A DNA stretch of 64,000 bases. It comes from Anthoceros angustus. Its lineage: Eukaryota > Streptophyta > Anthocerotopsida > Anthocerotales > Anthocerotaceae. Shown here piece by piece: positions 50,144 to 63,037 of the stretch. Under the pieces are notes generated by a model. It was not told the origin of the DNA and ran no database searches. It was given only the letters and a program-made list of their open reading frames with translations. Position numbers and translations under genes: made by a program. The first letter of the stretch is position 1; each line of letters begins with the position of its first letter. Where the stretch lies: positions 2,108,001-2,172,000 of the forward strand of contig MU008161.1 of assembly GCA_010909165.1 (NCBI GenBank), read 5' to 3'.

Positions 50144-52944
50144 GGAGCTCGGTGATGGCGGCAATGGCAGGATGGCAGCAAGCGGCAACAATGGCGCGCC
50201 TGCTGCCTCGCCCGGGCAAGGAGGCGAGCGAGGGCTTGCTCCCGCTGGCTCGCTTGCTGGCTCGCTGCGTCCTCCTCGTCCCCTGTCCGCGCATTTGCCC
50301 CTCGCCCTTCAGACACGAGCCCGGGCCGGGGCCGGGTCGCCCGGCCCGTCCCGGCCCCGGCCCCGGCCCCGGCTGGCGCAACCTCCCCAACCTCACCCGC
50401 TTCCCCGGCGAAACGTTCCGCCAGAGCGGCCGCAGCAGGCGGCGCGGCTTGCGCGCTGCGTTCCGTCCTCGTGACCCGTCATTTTCTTACCCCATCCCAG
50501 ACCGGGATCCCCCTCCCCGCTCTACCTCCAAATCAATGCCTGCCCCCACCACCGTGCCGCTAATTCATTGCCATGTTTCCTGCTGGCCCTCCAACGTCAA
50601 TCAACAAACATTGCATTACCTCCCCACACTCCACATTTAGCTCCCTACATTCATTCCCTTCACTCCATCCCCTCTTAAAACCATCTCGCATTCACATTCA
50701 ATGTATGGATTCCAAATTCTACGTTACATATACGTGCATGCCTGATAGAAGCTAATCTTATTACATCCATTCGACATAACTTCTTTGTTACCCATAAAAA
50801 GATGAGGCAACTCTAACAACCAAGGACATGCAATTTTGCATATAAGCTTGCTTGCTATAGGTGGATTTGCGTCTCTCACCAAGTCCTTATCCCATCAAGT
50901 GGACACATATATCTTCGTATCTTCCGTGGCCATCATAGCTTGAGGAGTATCTTCTCCCGCCTCCACGGCCTTATTAGGACCGCTCACATTGAAGTTGGAT
51001 ATCACAGCTCTCAGAGTATCTTCTCTCGTTACCACAGCTTTACTAAGACCTCGTAAGTTTCAAGTATGTAGCATCATTTTACTTCTCCTGCGCTCTCGAT
51101 TCTCACCCGGCATGCATACGAATCCGATTCTCACAGGTCCCCATCGGATCACTCAATGCACCAGTTGGGCAAAGACATGTTACATTTGAAATGTTGGGCG
51201 CCCACAAATCAGGGTGGATCGGCCTTATGAGTGACGGCTATGGGATGTCTTTATGGACGACCCCACACCCTAACCCTATTCTACTCCAGGCAAGTTGAGG
51301 TGTCGTTGCTAATAAATGCATGTGTGTCATGAACGGCCCTGTGAAACGGTTTCTGCCAGCCTTCGTCAGATTAGGTAATGTGAACTTATGACTCTGCGCC
51401 TAGTCAAGCTGGAGCCTCGAAGGTGGGCGATACGAACACCACCACGGACAGTGCCCAGAGCTATATGAACAACATAGACAGTAGACCAGTTCTAAGAAGA
51501 GTCCTAATCCCAAAAACGGCCATGAAGGTGGTGGGCGATACGAATCTGCTTCATTCAAGGCCCAAATTTAAGACGGCCAGTTGTTGGACAGAAGTTGAAC
51601 TTCCGACACATTCAGAGAGAGCTGTTTTGTACTATCCCACACTCGATCGTGACCCTACCATGTATATTTAAGTGAGCCACATACACATAATAGAGTTCCT
51701 CTTCCAAACCATACAATGTTCTACTTGATGACTTCACCCATTCCTCAATATGTATGTTATCCACACCATCAATTTGCTTTTAGCATAATCTTTCAATGAA
51801 CTCCACCTCGCCAAATGGTGACCTTAATGCTAGACAACCACCCGACTCCAACTCCACAATCTTATCTTGATTCCTAACACTCCTAAGAATAATAATCCAT
51901 ATACCAAGAACTTGGGATTCCTTGGAACTGCATTCCTCTAGAATAATCACACATCTTCCAAGAACTTCCTTATATGTGTTACAAAATGGAGATACAAGTT
52001 TGGCAGTTGAGATTAGAATGACTACCCTCTACCTTTAGACCACATAATCTACAGACTTCACAACCTCCTGAGTAGATTTTTAAGATTTTAATCTTTATTT
52101 AAATTAATAAAAGTAATTGTCTCAATAGATCCTCTATTATTCCGTTTCCCTTTTGTCAACCTAGAGTTTGTGTAGATACACAAAACAAGTCCACTAGAGT
52201 CATAAGCATAAGTACCGCTAGGGTATGTGAAGTCACTTGGCACGTAGAGAAGAGAGCGGATGATGAGCTATGATGTCAGTCACGACATAAAATATGCATT
52301 TACTTCTTGTTACTGAAAATGTGATTACGCTGCAGCTGCAGGTGCAGCTCGCAAAGGTACCGTTTTTGTCCTACGCAGGTGCATGATTGTTTATGGCGGT
52401 TAATTTGAGTGTGGACTGGCAGCGAGGCTGCCAATTGGATGCTCCAACTCACACGACTTGCCAGACAGACTGCATTCCTGCGCCTGCTGCCGTGACCGCC
52501 TGCGCTGGGCTGCGTCGTTTTCCCGTTTCGCTCTCTTTCGCCGCTTTCGCCATCTTTCGCCCGCTTTCGCCGCACGCCCTCGTCTGCGACATCCAACGGC
52601 CGAGTCCGCCCGCATCCGACGGCATCGGACTCCGGGCGTGTGCCCTGCTCCACGTCAGCTCCGGGACGAGTTACCGCTGTCGGCCGGTTAAGCTAACTCT
52701 GGTTTAAAATATCTCCGGGCCCGGGGTTCGGCTCCGGGGGTATCCGAGGACGAGTGTGGCGTGCTATGGGCTTACTCGGGTAGTGAAGTTTCTTTCGAAG
52801 GAAGAACTACAGTGGTGTCACAGTCATAAACAGGTCGCCCACGAAAGAGCGGGAACAGTCGCGACACCGGCTGTCGGCCAGATAGACCGGGACGCGGACT
52901 CGGGTTTCAGAGCGCGCTGGAATTTGATTAAGGCACTTCGCCTT
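50144..52944. other. Intergenic region, cyclin promoter side
   Basis: 50144-50560 is GC-rich and probably cyclin 5' UTR/promoter. 50560-52300 is AT-rich without supportable genes. Direct repeats of ggtgggcgatacgaa occur at about 51422 and 51531. 52300-52940 has CG-rich patches with ctttcgccgctttcgc repeats (about 52545-52570). The last part is 3' flank of the RBBP6-like gene. Confidence 0.45.
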
Positions 52945-55900
52945 CTACCGCCTACTCTTTTCACGTTTCCTGTCATCAACTCTTTTCCGCTTGGGAGCAA
53001 CATCGGAGTCCCCGTCCGACTGGTAGTTGGGGGAGGGACGACGGTCCGACCAGGACGCGTCCGCGGGTCTGGATTTATGGTGAGTTCTCCTAGCTGGGGA
53101 CAAGCTGGACCGAGAGCCTTGGCCACGTTCGACGATTTTGTCAGGGGACTCGTCGGCTCCATGTTGCTTGTTGTACCTCTGCAAGAAGGGACGTTTGGGT
53201 GAGTACGAGAGATTGCAATACCCCTTTAGGATCAAAGGACTTGCTCAACATCTTGTGGCGGGGAAGTTACCTTGCTCGTCTTGGGGTTGCCATTCGACTC
53301 GGCAGCATCATGGGCCCCTGCTTCCGGATAGGGATCCCTGTGGGAAGAAGATGGTATGTATGTTGGAACTGCTGTATTATTCCCCCATGCGCAGAATGGA
53401 GAGTCTCAGCTACAACGGAATATGGTAGTCTCACCTTTCGTGGTAACGTTCCATGCCTTCCATCTCTCGTATCCTTCGCATCTCTGCCTGCCTGGCTTCA
53501 AACTGTTCCCTACTCATAATGCTGCCATCATGTCGAGCAGCAGGTGGGTTGGGTTCCACGTAGTCCCTGCAGGGGCGAAACCGAGGTGAGGTTTTGTTCG
53601 ACCATTCACGTACGTGGAGGCGATGCTGCACCAAGCTATTGCTCAGACATCCCCTTACCTTGGATACGAATTCATGAACCCATCCCCCTCATAGGGCTCG
53701 TGCCCCATGCCTCCGTGAAAAGGCATCATTTCAGGACCTCCGCCGTATCCATAATAGGAGGGAGCCTGGAATCCATTACCGTAGCCTTGATACATCATTT
53801 GTTGTTGAGACATCCCTCCCCACTGCATGTGAAAATCTGAAATCCAGAATTATGTCAGAAAGCAATCTCAGAGGACGCAGATTCAAGTTGGGACCCCTGG
53901 AACACAGAGGAGATGAAATTTCAGACCTGGGTGAGGGGGATAATTGTTGTATGGCACTGGCCCCATCATATGATTCATGGGACAAGCCCATGCTGGATGG
54001 TCATAGGCACCACACTGCAAGCAATACCTTTCCTCCTGTACACGCCAACCATTATCAGGAACAGATAAGAAACAGACCCATGAACTCCTGGACAACTTCG
54101 TGAGAACCGTCCGATGAAAGCTTCCAAATTACAATATTTACATACCTGCATGTTGTAACTAGGGCCTGGACCACCCATCTCTTCGTCATATCCATTTTCT
54201 GCACATCCATTGAGTACCTTCAGAAACTGACAACCCCGAGAGTAATCGCCAACGAAAACGTCGACTCGTTACACCTCCACGAATAAGACGAATCTCATCA
54301 CGTCAACTTACCACCCCTGTAAGGAGGAAAGCCCTGCTGCTCTCCTCCCAAAGGTAACTGACGCTTGCGCTTCACCTTACTCTTAGCCACTGCACACGAA
54401 AGGACATCATGTGAGACCACAATTCACCATGTCCCCCTACAATTCAGCAACGATGGTTCACATTCTGGAACCCGTAAGAAATAAGGGCAAGATCTTCCGT
54501 ACAGACCTTTCGCTTGACCTCGTGCGGCATCCGTCACAGATGTCACACCAGCAGCAGCTTTCTGCCGTCGCTGTTGCACCTCCTCCTCAACCCTAGCAAT
54601 TTCCTGTGGGCTGACGCCATCATCTTGGACATTAGGTTCCCTTGTGGTCACTTGGGACTCTGGTGTGCCATCAGCATTCTCCACTCCAGAGTTGCTTTCC
54701 TGCAACTGATTCTTAGATCCCCCTAACTTCTCCTTCGTGTTTGGGGACGGAAAATCCGCTTGAGGCTCCCTCAAGGATGCAGAAACCGAGGGAGACACTG
54801 CCTTGGCCCGTGGAAGAGGGGCTGACTCCATATCTGTCAAGACAGCAAAAGATGGTGAGAAATCGACTGCGAGACAACAGCAGCAAAGAAGCAATGTGCT
54901 GCCTGTAGACAAGCAATCTAACTTCTGTTCAAATGCAAACCTTGGACTTGGAGCCTGCTCCCAGCATTATTGCCACTACTCGTCGTCATTGTGGTTTGCA
55001 CTTGAGATTCAAGAAAGTGGTCAATTGCCTCACGGAGAGTCATGTTTGGCAGGAGGTCATCCGCCAGCACATTAGATGCACCACAAACACATTTCCCCTT
55101 TGTGATGATCTCCTGCCTAATGCCTGCAAACAGGATGCACAAGGGTTTCACAACAACGTTCGTACAGCCAACTCATGACATGATGAAGTTTGAAATCAGC
55201 ATAAAGGACGTACATCGATCGCAAAAGCTCTTGAAACAACATTTGCTGGTCAATACAGCCTCCTTCAACACTCCTCTGCACAATGGGCAGCGGAGTTCTG
55301 GAGGAATATTTTCCAGCATTGCTCGCTTGGAGAGCAACCCAGTTACCTCCTTTTCAAAAATGGCTCTGTTGAAAAAACAGCAAATAGTCAGCAAACGGCA
55401 AAACGTCTGACGTGGGCGATGTCATAGAACGAGTGTTTATCTGCTGTGACAACAAAGGTACATAATAGCCTACTCATTTGGCTTCAACACAGCCACCTCC
55501 CCTGTTGGCAAAGCGTAGGACCCATCAGGGTTGGCAACCAGCATTGTCTTTGGAATGCCAGTAGGTGGCTTCACTTTCTTCATGTCATATGCTGGGTCGC
55601 CATTGGTCGGGCAATGCTGAATGTAATGCCCTGCAAGAAACTCATGTCATCAGGAAAAGAGCTGTAGGTGGCAGCCAGAAAACTTGAAAATGTCCCAGAC
55701 AACATGCAAAAGAGCCATGGTTGCTAAGGTACAAACCTGTAATGCCACACCGATGGCATACATAGCCATGGGGCGGAGTTTTCTTCTCAAACATTCGACC
55801 GGCTGCATGCGCAACAGGCAGGACACGCTGTGAGAACTAATTGAATGCTGAGACATGCAGTTCACAAAGATCCATCAAATTTGAGGCCTAGTTACCATTA

Positions 55901-56948
55901 TTTCCCCTTGCACCATGGCCCCTGACTTGTGATCCCCTTCCAAAGCCCCTACCAGTGGCAAAACTTTCTTGTGTTTGCCTGCACATCAATACACCAGATC
56001 ATTGCCAGTGAGATACCAGACGCCCTGCACATTGGTGTCAGCATGTAAGCCATCCATCCCAACCTAACCCAACTTGACTCGTTCCTCCCCTGTGAGGAGG
56101 AGGACTTACTTCTGCCACTCAGACGCTGTCGAATCCACGAAAGCTTTGATCCTGTTAGCTTCATCGTCTTGAATTGCAGACTGCTGATGGACTTGAGGAG
56201 CTTGGGGCTGTGGTGCAAAGAGGTCGACACCAAAGTCATCGAGGTCATTGGACTCATCCGGCTGCAGAGCACAAATGTATGTCACGGGATCAGCTGATGT
56301 GCTGGAAGAAAACAGATTTGTTTCAACATCACCTGCACAACACAGTGCCCGAAGGCCTACCATGTGTTTGTATGAAGGTCCAGGAGCTCCAACCCTGTTC
56401 TTCACTGGAGAGACATGATCCGTACCACCTCCAGAAGGCTTTCTGCAAATACGGTAACTTGTACGTGTTAGACTTGAGAGGAGGAGGCTGGGACAAAGAT
56501 GGTACTGGCATGCTGCAAAATAAAAAATAAAAAAGTGAAGCAGAAGTGGAAGAAGAAGAAGAGCAGATGAGTGTGTACTCTTGCTTGACTTCTGCCACGA
56601 CGGGAGCCCGATGTCTGGCAGGCACCCTACGCACTAAGACAGAGGTGTTTCTGGGCACCAAGTAACCTTCATCCGTATACTCTGTAAATGAGACAGGCAG
56701 ACAAGAAAAATTATAAACCTACTGCTGCACTGAATGAGGGGCGGCAGATGCATCAAAATCCTGCAAAATCGACACAGCCCACCTTCATTCGTTTGGGCGT
56801 TGGATATGAGAATATCAATATTAGGTGCTCTAGACAACTTCGTCTGCTCAAAAATTTTTTCTTTTAAATTTGCAACAGAAATAAAATGCCCCTCAAATGA
56901 GACAGTATCATAATCCTTAGCACTTTTGAATTTGTAATAGACAGCCAT
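52945..56948 (-). CDS. RBBP6/PQT3-like E3 ubiquitin ligase (DWNN, zinc knuckle, RING/U-box)
   Basis: Deduced minus-strand exons include 56783-56948 and 56579-56681, then one from 56442 down to about 56112. Later exons lie near 55.9 kb, 55.8 kb, 55.6-55.45 kb, 55.37-55.2 kb, 55.13-54.94 kb and on to the stop at 52945. The N-terminal DWNN (ubiquitin-like) domain reads MAVYYKFKSAKDYDTVSFEG and ends NTSVLVRRVPARHRAP. A CCHC knuckle follows (GYVCHRCGITGHYIQHCP, spliced), then a RING/U-box (LRCPLCRGVLKEAVLTSKCC, FKSFCDRC, KCVCGASNVLADDLLPN). After that come a long disordered region, a Gly/Met/Tyr-rich stretch and a basic SR-like tail (SPARRTHHKSRPADAS, PKRKRVDDRKREKSRR). RBBP6 relatives are nuclear E3 ligases tied to mRNA 3' processing; Arabidopsis PQT3 is a negative regulator of oxidative-stress tolerance. 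Exons 3' of 54.9 kb are only approximate. Confidence 0.85.
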
Positions 56949-57760
56949 CTGCTGCGCAGATTTATACACTTGTCCACGGCAATAGGCACAACAACAGACA
57001 GATTCCTTTAGAGCTCCTACTACCCTGTCTCTAACTGGACCTACACCATGCGCTTCACGCTCCTGAAAAATCCCAGAGAATAAGAAGCAAGGCCGATCCA
57101 ATGTCCAATAACCTTAAATCCAGATGTACACGGACACCAGCCGATCCTCGACCGATCAGCACAAGGAATCAAGAGCACACAAAGCAGCGGCGGCGAGTCC
57201 GCACCCAGGAAGCAGAATTGCCGCAAGCAAACCTCCGAGGCTAGGGCAGCGAGCCGAACCCTGGCGCAGAGCTACAGAGAGGCAGGACGGGAGAGATGAC
57301 CAGGAAGGGCAACCACGGCGTCAGTAAGATTGAGCTGCAACACAGCAGGCCGGAGCAGCAGCACCCAAACTCGAATCATTCAGCTTTCCCCGGGCCCCAG
57401 CCCGCACCAAAATGCATGCAATCCCCTGGGCTGGGATGCGGCCTCCCCTGCGAGTCCTAGCCTGTGCTCCTCCGTCTGCCGAGCCGACGCGCACGTCGGG
57501 ATTCGGATCCACCGCCCCTCGCAGAGCTGCAGCGAACCGGGACGCGAGAGCGAAAGCGCGGTAGGTGAAAGAACCCTAGAGAGTGTGGCGAACCCCGGAC
57601 GAAGAAGTAGAGGTGGCTCGCCGGCTGGAGAGAGAGGAAGCGCCCGCGAAGGAGATGGCCTCTCGCGCAAGCCGAGGTATGGACGACACACGCTCAAAAC
57701 TTCATCCCTATGTCTAGCAGCTACTCTGTAGAGGGACGGGGGCACCCACATATATACATA
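56949..57760 (-). promoter_or_regulatory. Presumed 5' UTR and promoter of the RBBP6-like gene
   Basis: The minus-strand frame is open upstream of the DWNN Met, as in many 5' UTRs. 57300-57700 is GC-rich with frequent cga/gag words, like other leader regions here. Beyond 57740 the DNA becomes AT-rich. No specific element can be named. Confidence 0.35.
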
Positions 57761-58679
57761 GCTCCATTATCCTTTTTGATAATATAAATCTTTTTCATCA
57801 CCGAGCTTTAGGGAGACCTTATTTCGAGACCTAATAAGACCTAGGCACTTTCTTCGCTCCACTCGATTTCTCAAAGTTCCAAGCTCAAAGGTCTTCCTCT
57901 GCCTCGCTCGAACCTAGCTAGACATACATAGCTGTGCTTTGAATATGCAGCTGCGGCATGAGATGACTAGCCGAACTCCTGCACACAAAGACAGTGAGTT
58001 CTGGACAAGAAGAAGAAGAAGCAGATCCGATCACACCAACATGTGCATCGATCGATGCGAGGCAAACAAATGAGAACTCGAGAAACGGCCCTGCCAAGAG
58101 GCTCTCTTATGCATCTACGCGAAATGAGATTGAGAAGCAGGAATGGGGTTCCAACTCGCCAATACGCATTTTCGTGGAGTAGAAGGGAAGTGTATCACTT
58201 GCTAGATGTTTAGCAATATGAGAGAGGAAGCATTGGTGAATTGTCTATAGAGATACGATGCTTACAAATTGCCTGCAAGTGAAAAGTGGGCAAAACAACC
58301 TGATTGACCTCACTTGCAGGCAAAACAACCTGATTGACCAAGCGATTACATTTTACACATGTGTGCATCCAGCAAAATGCCTCGGGGCCCTGCAACGCTA
58401 GCATTACCATCAGCAAATGAAAATTCTTCTGCAAGTTCCAAGTATGAGATATGCGTTCGAACCAACACCAATAGCTAACTCTCTTGTTGCTATCTCAAAT
58501 ACTTCAGCATTCAACATGGAAACTATGTCCATTACTTCGTTACTTGTCATCTGAAAAGGTGTTTTCTCCCCCGGGGTTGTTTTGATTTATTTTCAAAATA
58601 CCAAATGGAAAAAAAAATTGAAAAGGTGTGTAGCCTGCGGAGCTAACTATGTACGGTATTGTTAAAACAAAACTCCGCA
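57761..58679. other. Non-genic region
   Basis: AT-rich. A direct repeat cttgcaggcaaaacaacctg / gcctgcaagtg with aacaacctgattgacc occurs at 58268-58345. No gene seen. Confidence 0.45.
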
Positions 58680-59075
58680 TCTTCAAGATGATCACTCCAG
58701 TCTCATTGGTCCATCTGTACATAGTTTCGTAAGTATTCTTCATAGATTCTGTTCACCCTCTCTGTTGATCCATCCGTATCAGGGTAGTACGTTGTGCTCA
58801 AACATAATTGCACTCCTTAGCTCTTCACAAGCTGTTGCCAAAACTCTGTAGTGAATCTGGGATCTTTATTACTCACAATCTACGTAGGCAATCCATGTAA
58901 CACATATATATGCTTCTTGGACAACTTAGCAACTTGAGAAGCTCTCACTCGTTTCTTGGTAGGGATGAAGTGCGCTTGCTTGCTGAATCTATCAACCACT
59001 ATGATGATAGCTAGCTGTGTGTCCATTACTCGCCACCATGCATAATGAAATCCATTAATATACATCGGAAGGCTA
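58680..59075 (-). mobile_element. Ty3/gypsy retrotransposon integrase relic
   Basis: Minus-strand pieces read AIIIVVDRFSKQAHFIPTKK, then YVLHGLPT, then NKDPRFTTEFWQQLVKS, then [17 protein letters not shown]. These are the catalytic core motifs of Ty3/gypsy integrase (D-D-E region: [26 protein letters not shown]). In-frame stops separate them, so it is a dead fragment. No reverse transcriptase or LTRs are seen nearby. Confidence 0.85.
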
Positions 59076-59150
59076 TGTTGAGAAGTGACCGAGCCTATGT
59101 TGAGAAGTGACCAAGCCTATGTTGAAAAGTGTCCAAGCCCATGTTGAGAT
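59066..59150. repeat. Minisatellite, three to four units of 24 bp (ctatgttgagaagtgaccga)
   Basis: Units of gcctatgttgagaagtgacc-a repeat head to tail immediately beside the integrase relic. The last units carry substitutions. Confidence 0.88.
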
Positions 59151-60710
59151 TTCATTTTCCGGAGATACCTTGCCATGAGGAACACTTCTCCAACAACCAT
59201 GAAATATGTGAGACATCCACATCAAGTTCTTGTAAAGCAATAAATAAGCCTGATGATCATGTGCAAGGGGCGTAAGTAGCACTAGCTTGGGAAAGCAGCA
59301 AGCTGCAACTAGCAACAAGCTCCAATTAGTGCATGCAATTTATGTGTTATCTTCAACCACAAAGCGCCGAGTCCATAGTCCCCATAATTGATGATATCTT
59401 CTCTTCTCAGAGCAATACCTAGAGTTCCCACAGCACATTAGCAGCGTATCAGCACCCTCGAGTCCGAGCACACATCAGCAGCCCATCAGCTCCACATCGC
59501 CTTGCGGCTTCATCCGTCAAGCATTCACGGCCTCGAAAAAGGAATCGCAGAGGTATAACGCTGTCTGCAGTTTTGACCGATTCCGCCTTGCAATATGGCC
59601 AGCAGATACGGCAGAGCTCACCTCAAATCAGCTGGAGACGTCCTCGCACGGGGCTGCAGACATTGCAACGAGCGAAGCCTGAAGCTACTTGAATATGGCA
59701 CATGAGAACCCCCAGCTGACCGTTTGTAGCGACTAGTTCTGCCTACAGCACACGAATGTTGTAGCGTTGATAATTAGCATCGTTGCAATGAGCAGTGCCA
59801 TCAAAGACAACACCTTGAGACCATTCTCATGTGGAATTGACACAACCATCAAACCAGGTCAGAACTCTGGGGGCCAAGAGATGGGCATCTATCCATGTGC
59901 ACAGAGCATCTCACATTCGTAAGCGCCACAGTGCCGAGTATTTCTCATGACTTACTGTATCTCTCCCAGACGTTGTTGACGCAATGGCAGCAGTAGGGGA
60001 TAGAAGTGGGTATGAGCTCACCATGTTCTCACAACATGCTGCGTGGGGCTTGCTTGATTCGGAATCATGAAGCTTGGAAGTCCTAGCCTGGATCACCTAT
60101 ATCCCGCAGAGCAGAGGAGCAGGGAAATGAGACACATCCTGTGAGGAGGAGCACAAAAGGGCCGCAGAAGAATGGCCAACGTTTGGTAGCATACCCAAGT
60201 TGTCAATTGGGATGATTAATACAACGGCTCCCGGTTGCCATTGTCTCCATCCCAATCACTAATGGTAGGGTCGATGATGTCGTTGGAGAAAGAATGAGGA
60301 TTTCAGAGATGAGACCCACCTCGTCTCTGCGATCCGGCGAAACCAGATGGTCGAGTAGATTTCCAGCTTGATACGAGATTACGCGAGTTGGTGGTCTGAT
60401 GGTATGAGGATGGCTGACCCTCCTGAGAATACAAGAAGCAAGCCTGGACGTTGGGGTGGGTGGAGAGCGTTCTTTGCTTTGGTTGCAGGGGAAGAATTTT
60501 GGCATGCAAAAAGGAAGTGCTTCTGGATTTCCTTCATCAAAATTACTTTTCCCTACGAGGACTGTAGTACAGCTTTCTGTAAGAGCTTTCAGTACAACAG
60601 TGGCACCGATACAAGGAATTCTTCAGAAACGTAGTCTCCGTCGGGCATTCATGTAGTCCTTCCTCTCCTAAAAACGACGCAGAGGGTAGTTTTGTAGGCT
60701 TTGATTCAGG
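59151..60710. other. Non-genic region
   Basis: About 1.5 kb. Short frames on both strands have no recognisable domains. No repeats or RNA genes seen. Confidence 0.4.
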
Positions 60711-61108
60711 CTAACTATTCAAATTCTTGCTTGCGACAAGACTGCATGTGCCTCGACAAGCATTGATCACAAACACCTTGGGCTTCTTGGCCAAATACTT
60801 GCATTCAGTGATGGGCCTCAAAAATATGAACAACAACGTAATGCACCTGCATTCAGTGATGGGCCTTTAAAATATCATCAACAACATAAAGCTTCTCCTG
60901 GCCCGTTCCACTCATGAGCATGTATTGTCTTCCGTCTTCTTCCAACCCCCCATGAGCTACTAAAAGATCACAATATGCACAATTAAACGACGCTGTTCAG
61001 ATTATTGATATATACTAACCTTGAAACTCAGCCTTAGCTTTGTCCATATACTCTTTTGGCCCCAATATGATATGACTATTGATCACCCTTGTATATTTCT
61101 TTATTGGC
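60711..61108 (-). pseudogene. Caspase-like (peptidase C14) p20 fragment
   Basis: Minus-strand pieces: exon-like 61020-61108 (ILGPKEYMDKAKAEFQ), then after a GT-AG intron VAHGGLEEDGRQYMLMSG and GQEKLYVVDDILK, then PITECKYLAKKPKVFVINAC followed by RGT. KPK-hydrophobic-x-NACRG matches the caspase active-site signature KPK...QACRG, and the upstream HGG fits the catalytic His. The His-to-Cys spacing (about 49 residues) is also caspase-like. A one-base frame change occurs near 60866-60880, and a 48-bp tandem duplication (60801-60848 / 60849-60896) interrupts the join. Translation stops at 60711, eleven residues after CRG. Land plants normally have metacaspases with different motifs. It could be a relic or a mis-assembled gene; sequence further upstream (61.1-61.3 kb) is not recognisable. 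Confidence 0.55.
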
Positions 61109-61789
61109 CTGCAAAATAGACTGCTAGTTTTGCATGTTACTGAAGATGCCTTCCCAGGATTGAATGTAGTATTTATAGCCCTTTCCTTCCTCAGCAAGAA
61201 CCTTTTGGAATAGCTCCTCTGTCATGACAAATTGGTGTTCCCAATACCTACATAGCATGAGGCCTCACACTTTCACATCTAAGGTTCCCTCAACGAGTTT
61301 CATTCCTAGACAACCCTCGTAGGAACCATAGAATGTTGGAATGAATTGAGATGAATGCAAGAATGATAAAATCTTAAATAGCCTTATCTAGATTGAGCCC
61401 GATATCTATGCAGCAGCCTACTTCTGTAGTGAGTTCTACAAAGATGTCCAAAAATTCTGCACGTATTAGAATAGCATTGGGTTACAATTCTATATTGAGC
61501 CCATGCTTTGAACCATAAATATAAAATAATACCTATCATATATATCAAGCTCCTAGGCTTGTGGAACATGCATCTTGTATGCAAAAGATCTAGAAATCAA
61601 TGGCATTGTGAGGCAGTGCCCACAACCGCGCGTAACGGAAAAGCTAAGTACATGGAGAAAGTGCAAAGTGATGTTGGAGAGAAGCATGGCAGCCACAGCT
61701 TCTTTGAGCCCAGCCTCCGCAACGTTATCCTTCCCTCCTTTGCATCCCCCTTGCATCAAGGCAGAGCTTGGTGATGGAATGGTTGGCTG
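61109..61789. other. Non-genic region
   Basis: Possibly degraded upstream exons of the caspase-like relic near 61.1-61.26 kb (minus pieces FQKVLAEEGKGYKYYIQSWE). Otherwise nothing is seen. Confidence 0.35.
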
Positions 61790-61918
61790 AAGTTGTGACA
61801 ATATGGGGAGCATAAAAGATTGGCTAGAGCTGTGACAATATGGGGAGCATAAGAGGAGCTGTGACAATATGGGGAGCATAAGAGGAGCTGTGACAATATG
61901 GGGAGCATACGAGTCTGT
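61790..61918. repeat. Minisatellite, four units of about 30 bp (gctgtgacaatatggggagc)
   Basis: Four copies of agctgtgacaatatggggag, then cata-gagg. The last three are nearly identical, and the first is separated by a 10-bp longer spacer. Confidence 0.9.
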
Positions 61919-63037
61919 CACTAAGAATGTCTTTATTGTGTGTTGTGAAATGGGGCATGCTTGATTTGGCCAATGGCTTGGTAAGTATGTCCACCACTTG
62001 TTTGAGGTAGGTGCACTTCCACTTTGCTAACTATGCAAAATCTTCCTAGAAGGAGATCGAAATTGAACTCCGAAGACTTATAAATCGAACTCCAAAGACA
62101 TAGTCGGTGAAAGTGAAAGCAGATGTGAAAAACAGAGGTGATTACAAGCTAGATACCCCCTTGTGCTAAAATTGAAGACATTAGTATTGAATGTGCTTTG
62201 GTTGTGAGGTGGATGCCCGGGCGTTTATAGAGTTGACTACGACAAAAAGACATGATATTATGTTGATATTGATATAATTAGCATGTATTTTTTCAATTAA
62301 TTCTGAAAAATTTAATGGATCTCATCGATTGCATAAACTTTACATGGCTGTAACAAAAACATTATCTAATATACATGGAGATGTGAAAAATATAGCTATA
62401 ATAAAAATGTTTTTTAATGAATGAGCAAGGTTTTTAAATTAATTACCGAATAGAAAATAACGTATGCCATAACCTACTTAGGCATTTTGGATCTAAGTGA
62501 TGAAGATAATGGCCTCTCACAATGTCTTTGCAATTATTTGAAGAATGGTTTAGTGGAAAATTAGTAGATAAAAATCTATAAAAATAATTTAATAAAATTA
62601 TTACATAAAACATGTACATAAGCTGGAAAAGAAGACTTTATAGAGATAAAAGAGATGAAAACCCATCCACCCGTAAAAAGGGAAAACCCAACAAAGGGCA
62701 CCATGCTGGGGGACTACCCACCCACATAAACAGCTCTCCTAATGTGCAATTGGTTTATAATTCATACCAAATCAATATATGTATATATATATATATCATT
62801 AATTTATATTATTTATATACAAATTAATATTTTTATAGATAATATAATATTACATATGAAAATTCTTTGTCCGAGGTATATATGTTGTAGACTTTGTTAG
62901 TGTCCACGTTAAAAATTTGAAGCTTGAGGAAGTGCATCATATGTTTCTGAATTAGTACGTATTTGAGGGGAAAATTAGACGTAAAAGCTATAAAATCAAA
63001 TCATCTAAATATTTAAGAAATGATAATCTGCACAGAA
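61919..63037. other. AT-rich non-genic stretch
   Basis: Strongly AT-rich, especially 62240-62880, with a (TA)n run at about 62778-62796. No gene. Confidence 0.5.

Noticed and set aside
49087-50474. Pro-rich and Ser-rich plus-strand frames opposite the cyclin exon
   Set aside because: Complement of the GAG-rich Glu tract; the minus-strand frame joins in phase to the cyclin box, so that strand is the coding one.
60711-60960. Interpretation as a plant metacaspase
   Set aside because: Metacaspases show a YSGHG-type His motif and a DCCHSG-type Cys motif. This fragment has AHGG and NACRG instead.
61015-61197. Stand-alone 60-codon gene
   Set aside because: Part of it is better explained as an exon spliced in phase to the caspase-like fragment; the remainder is not conserved.
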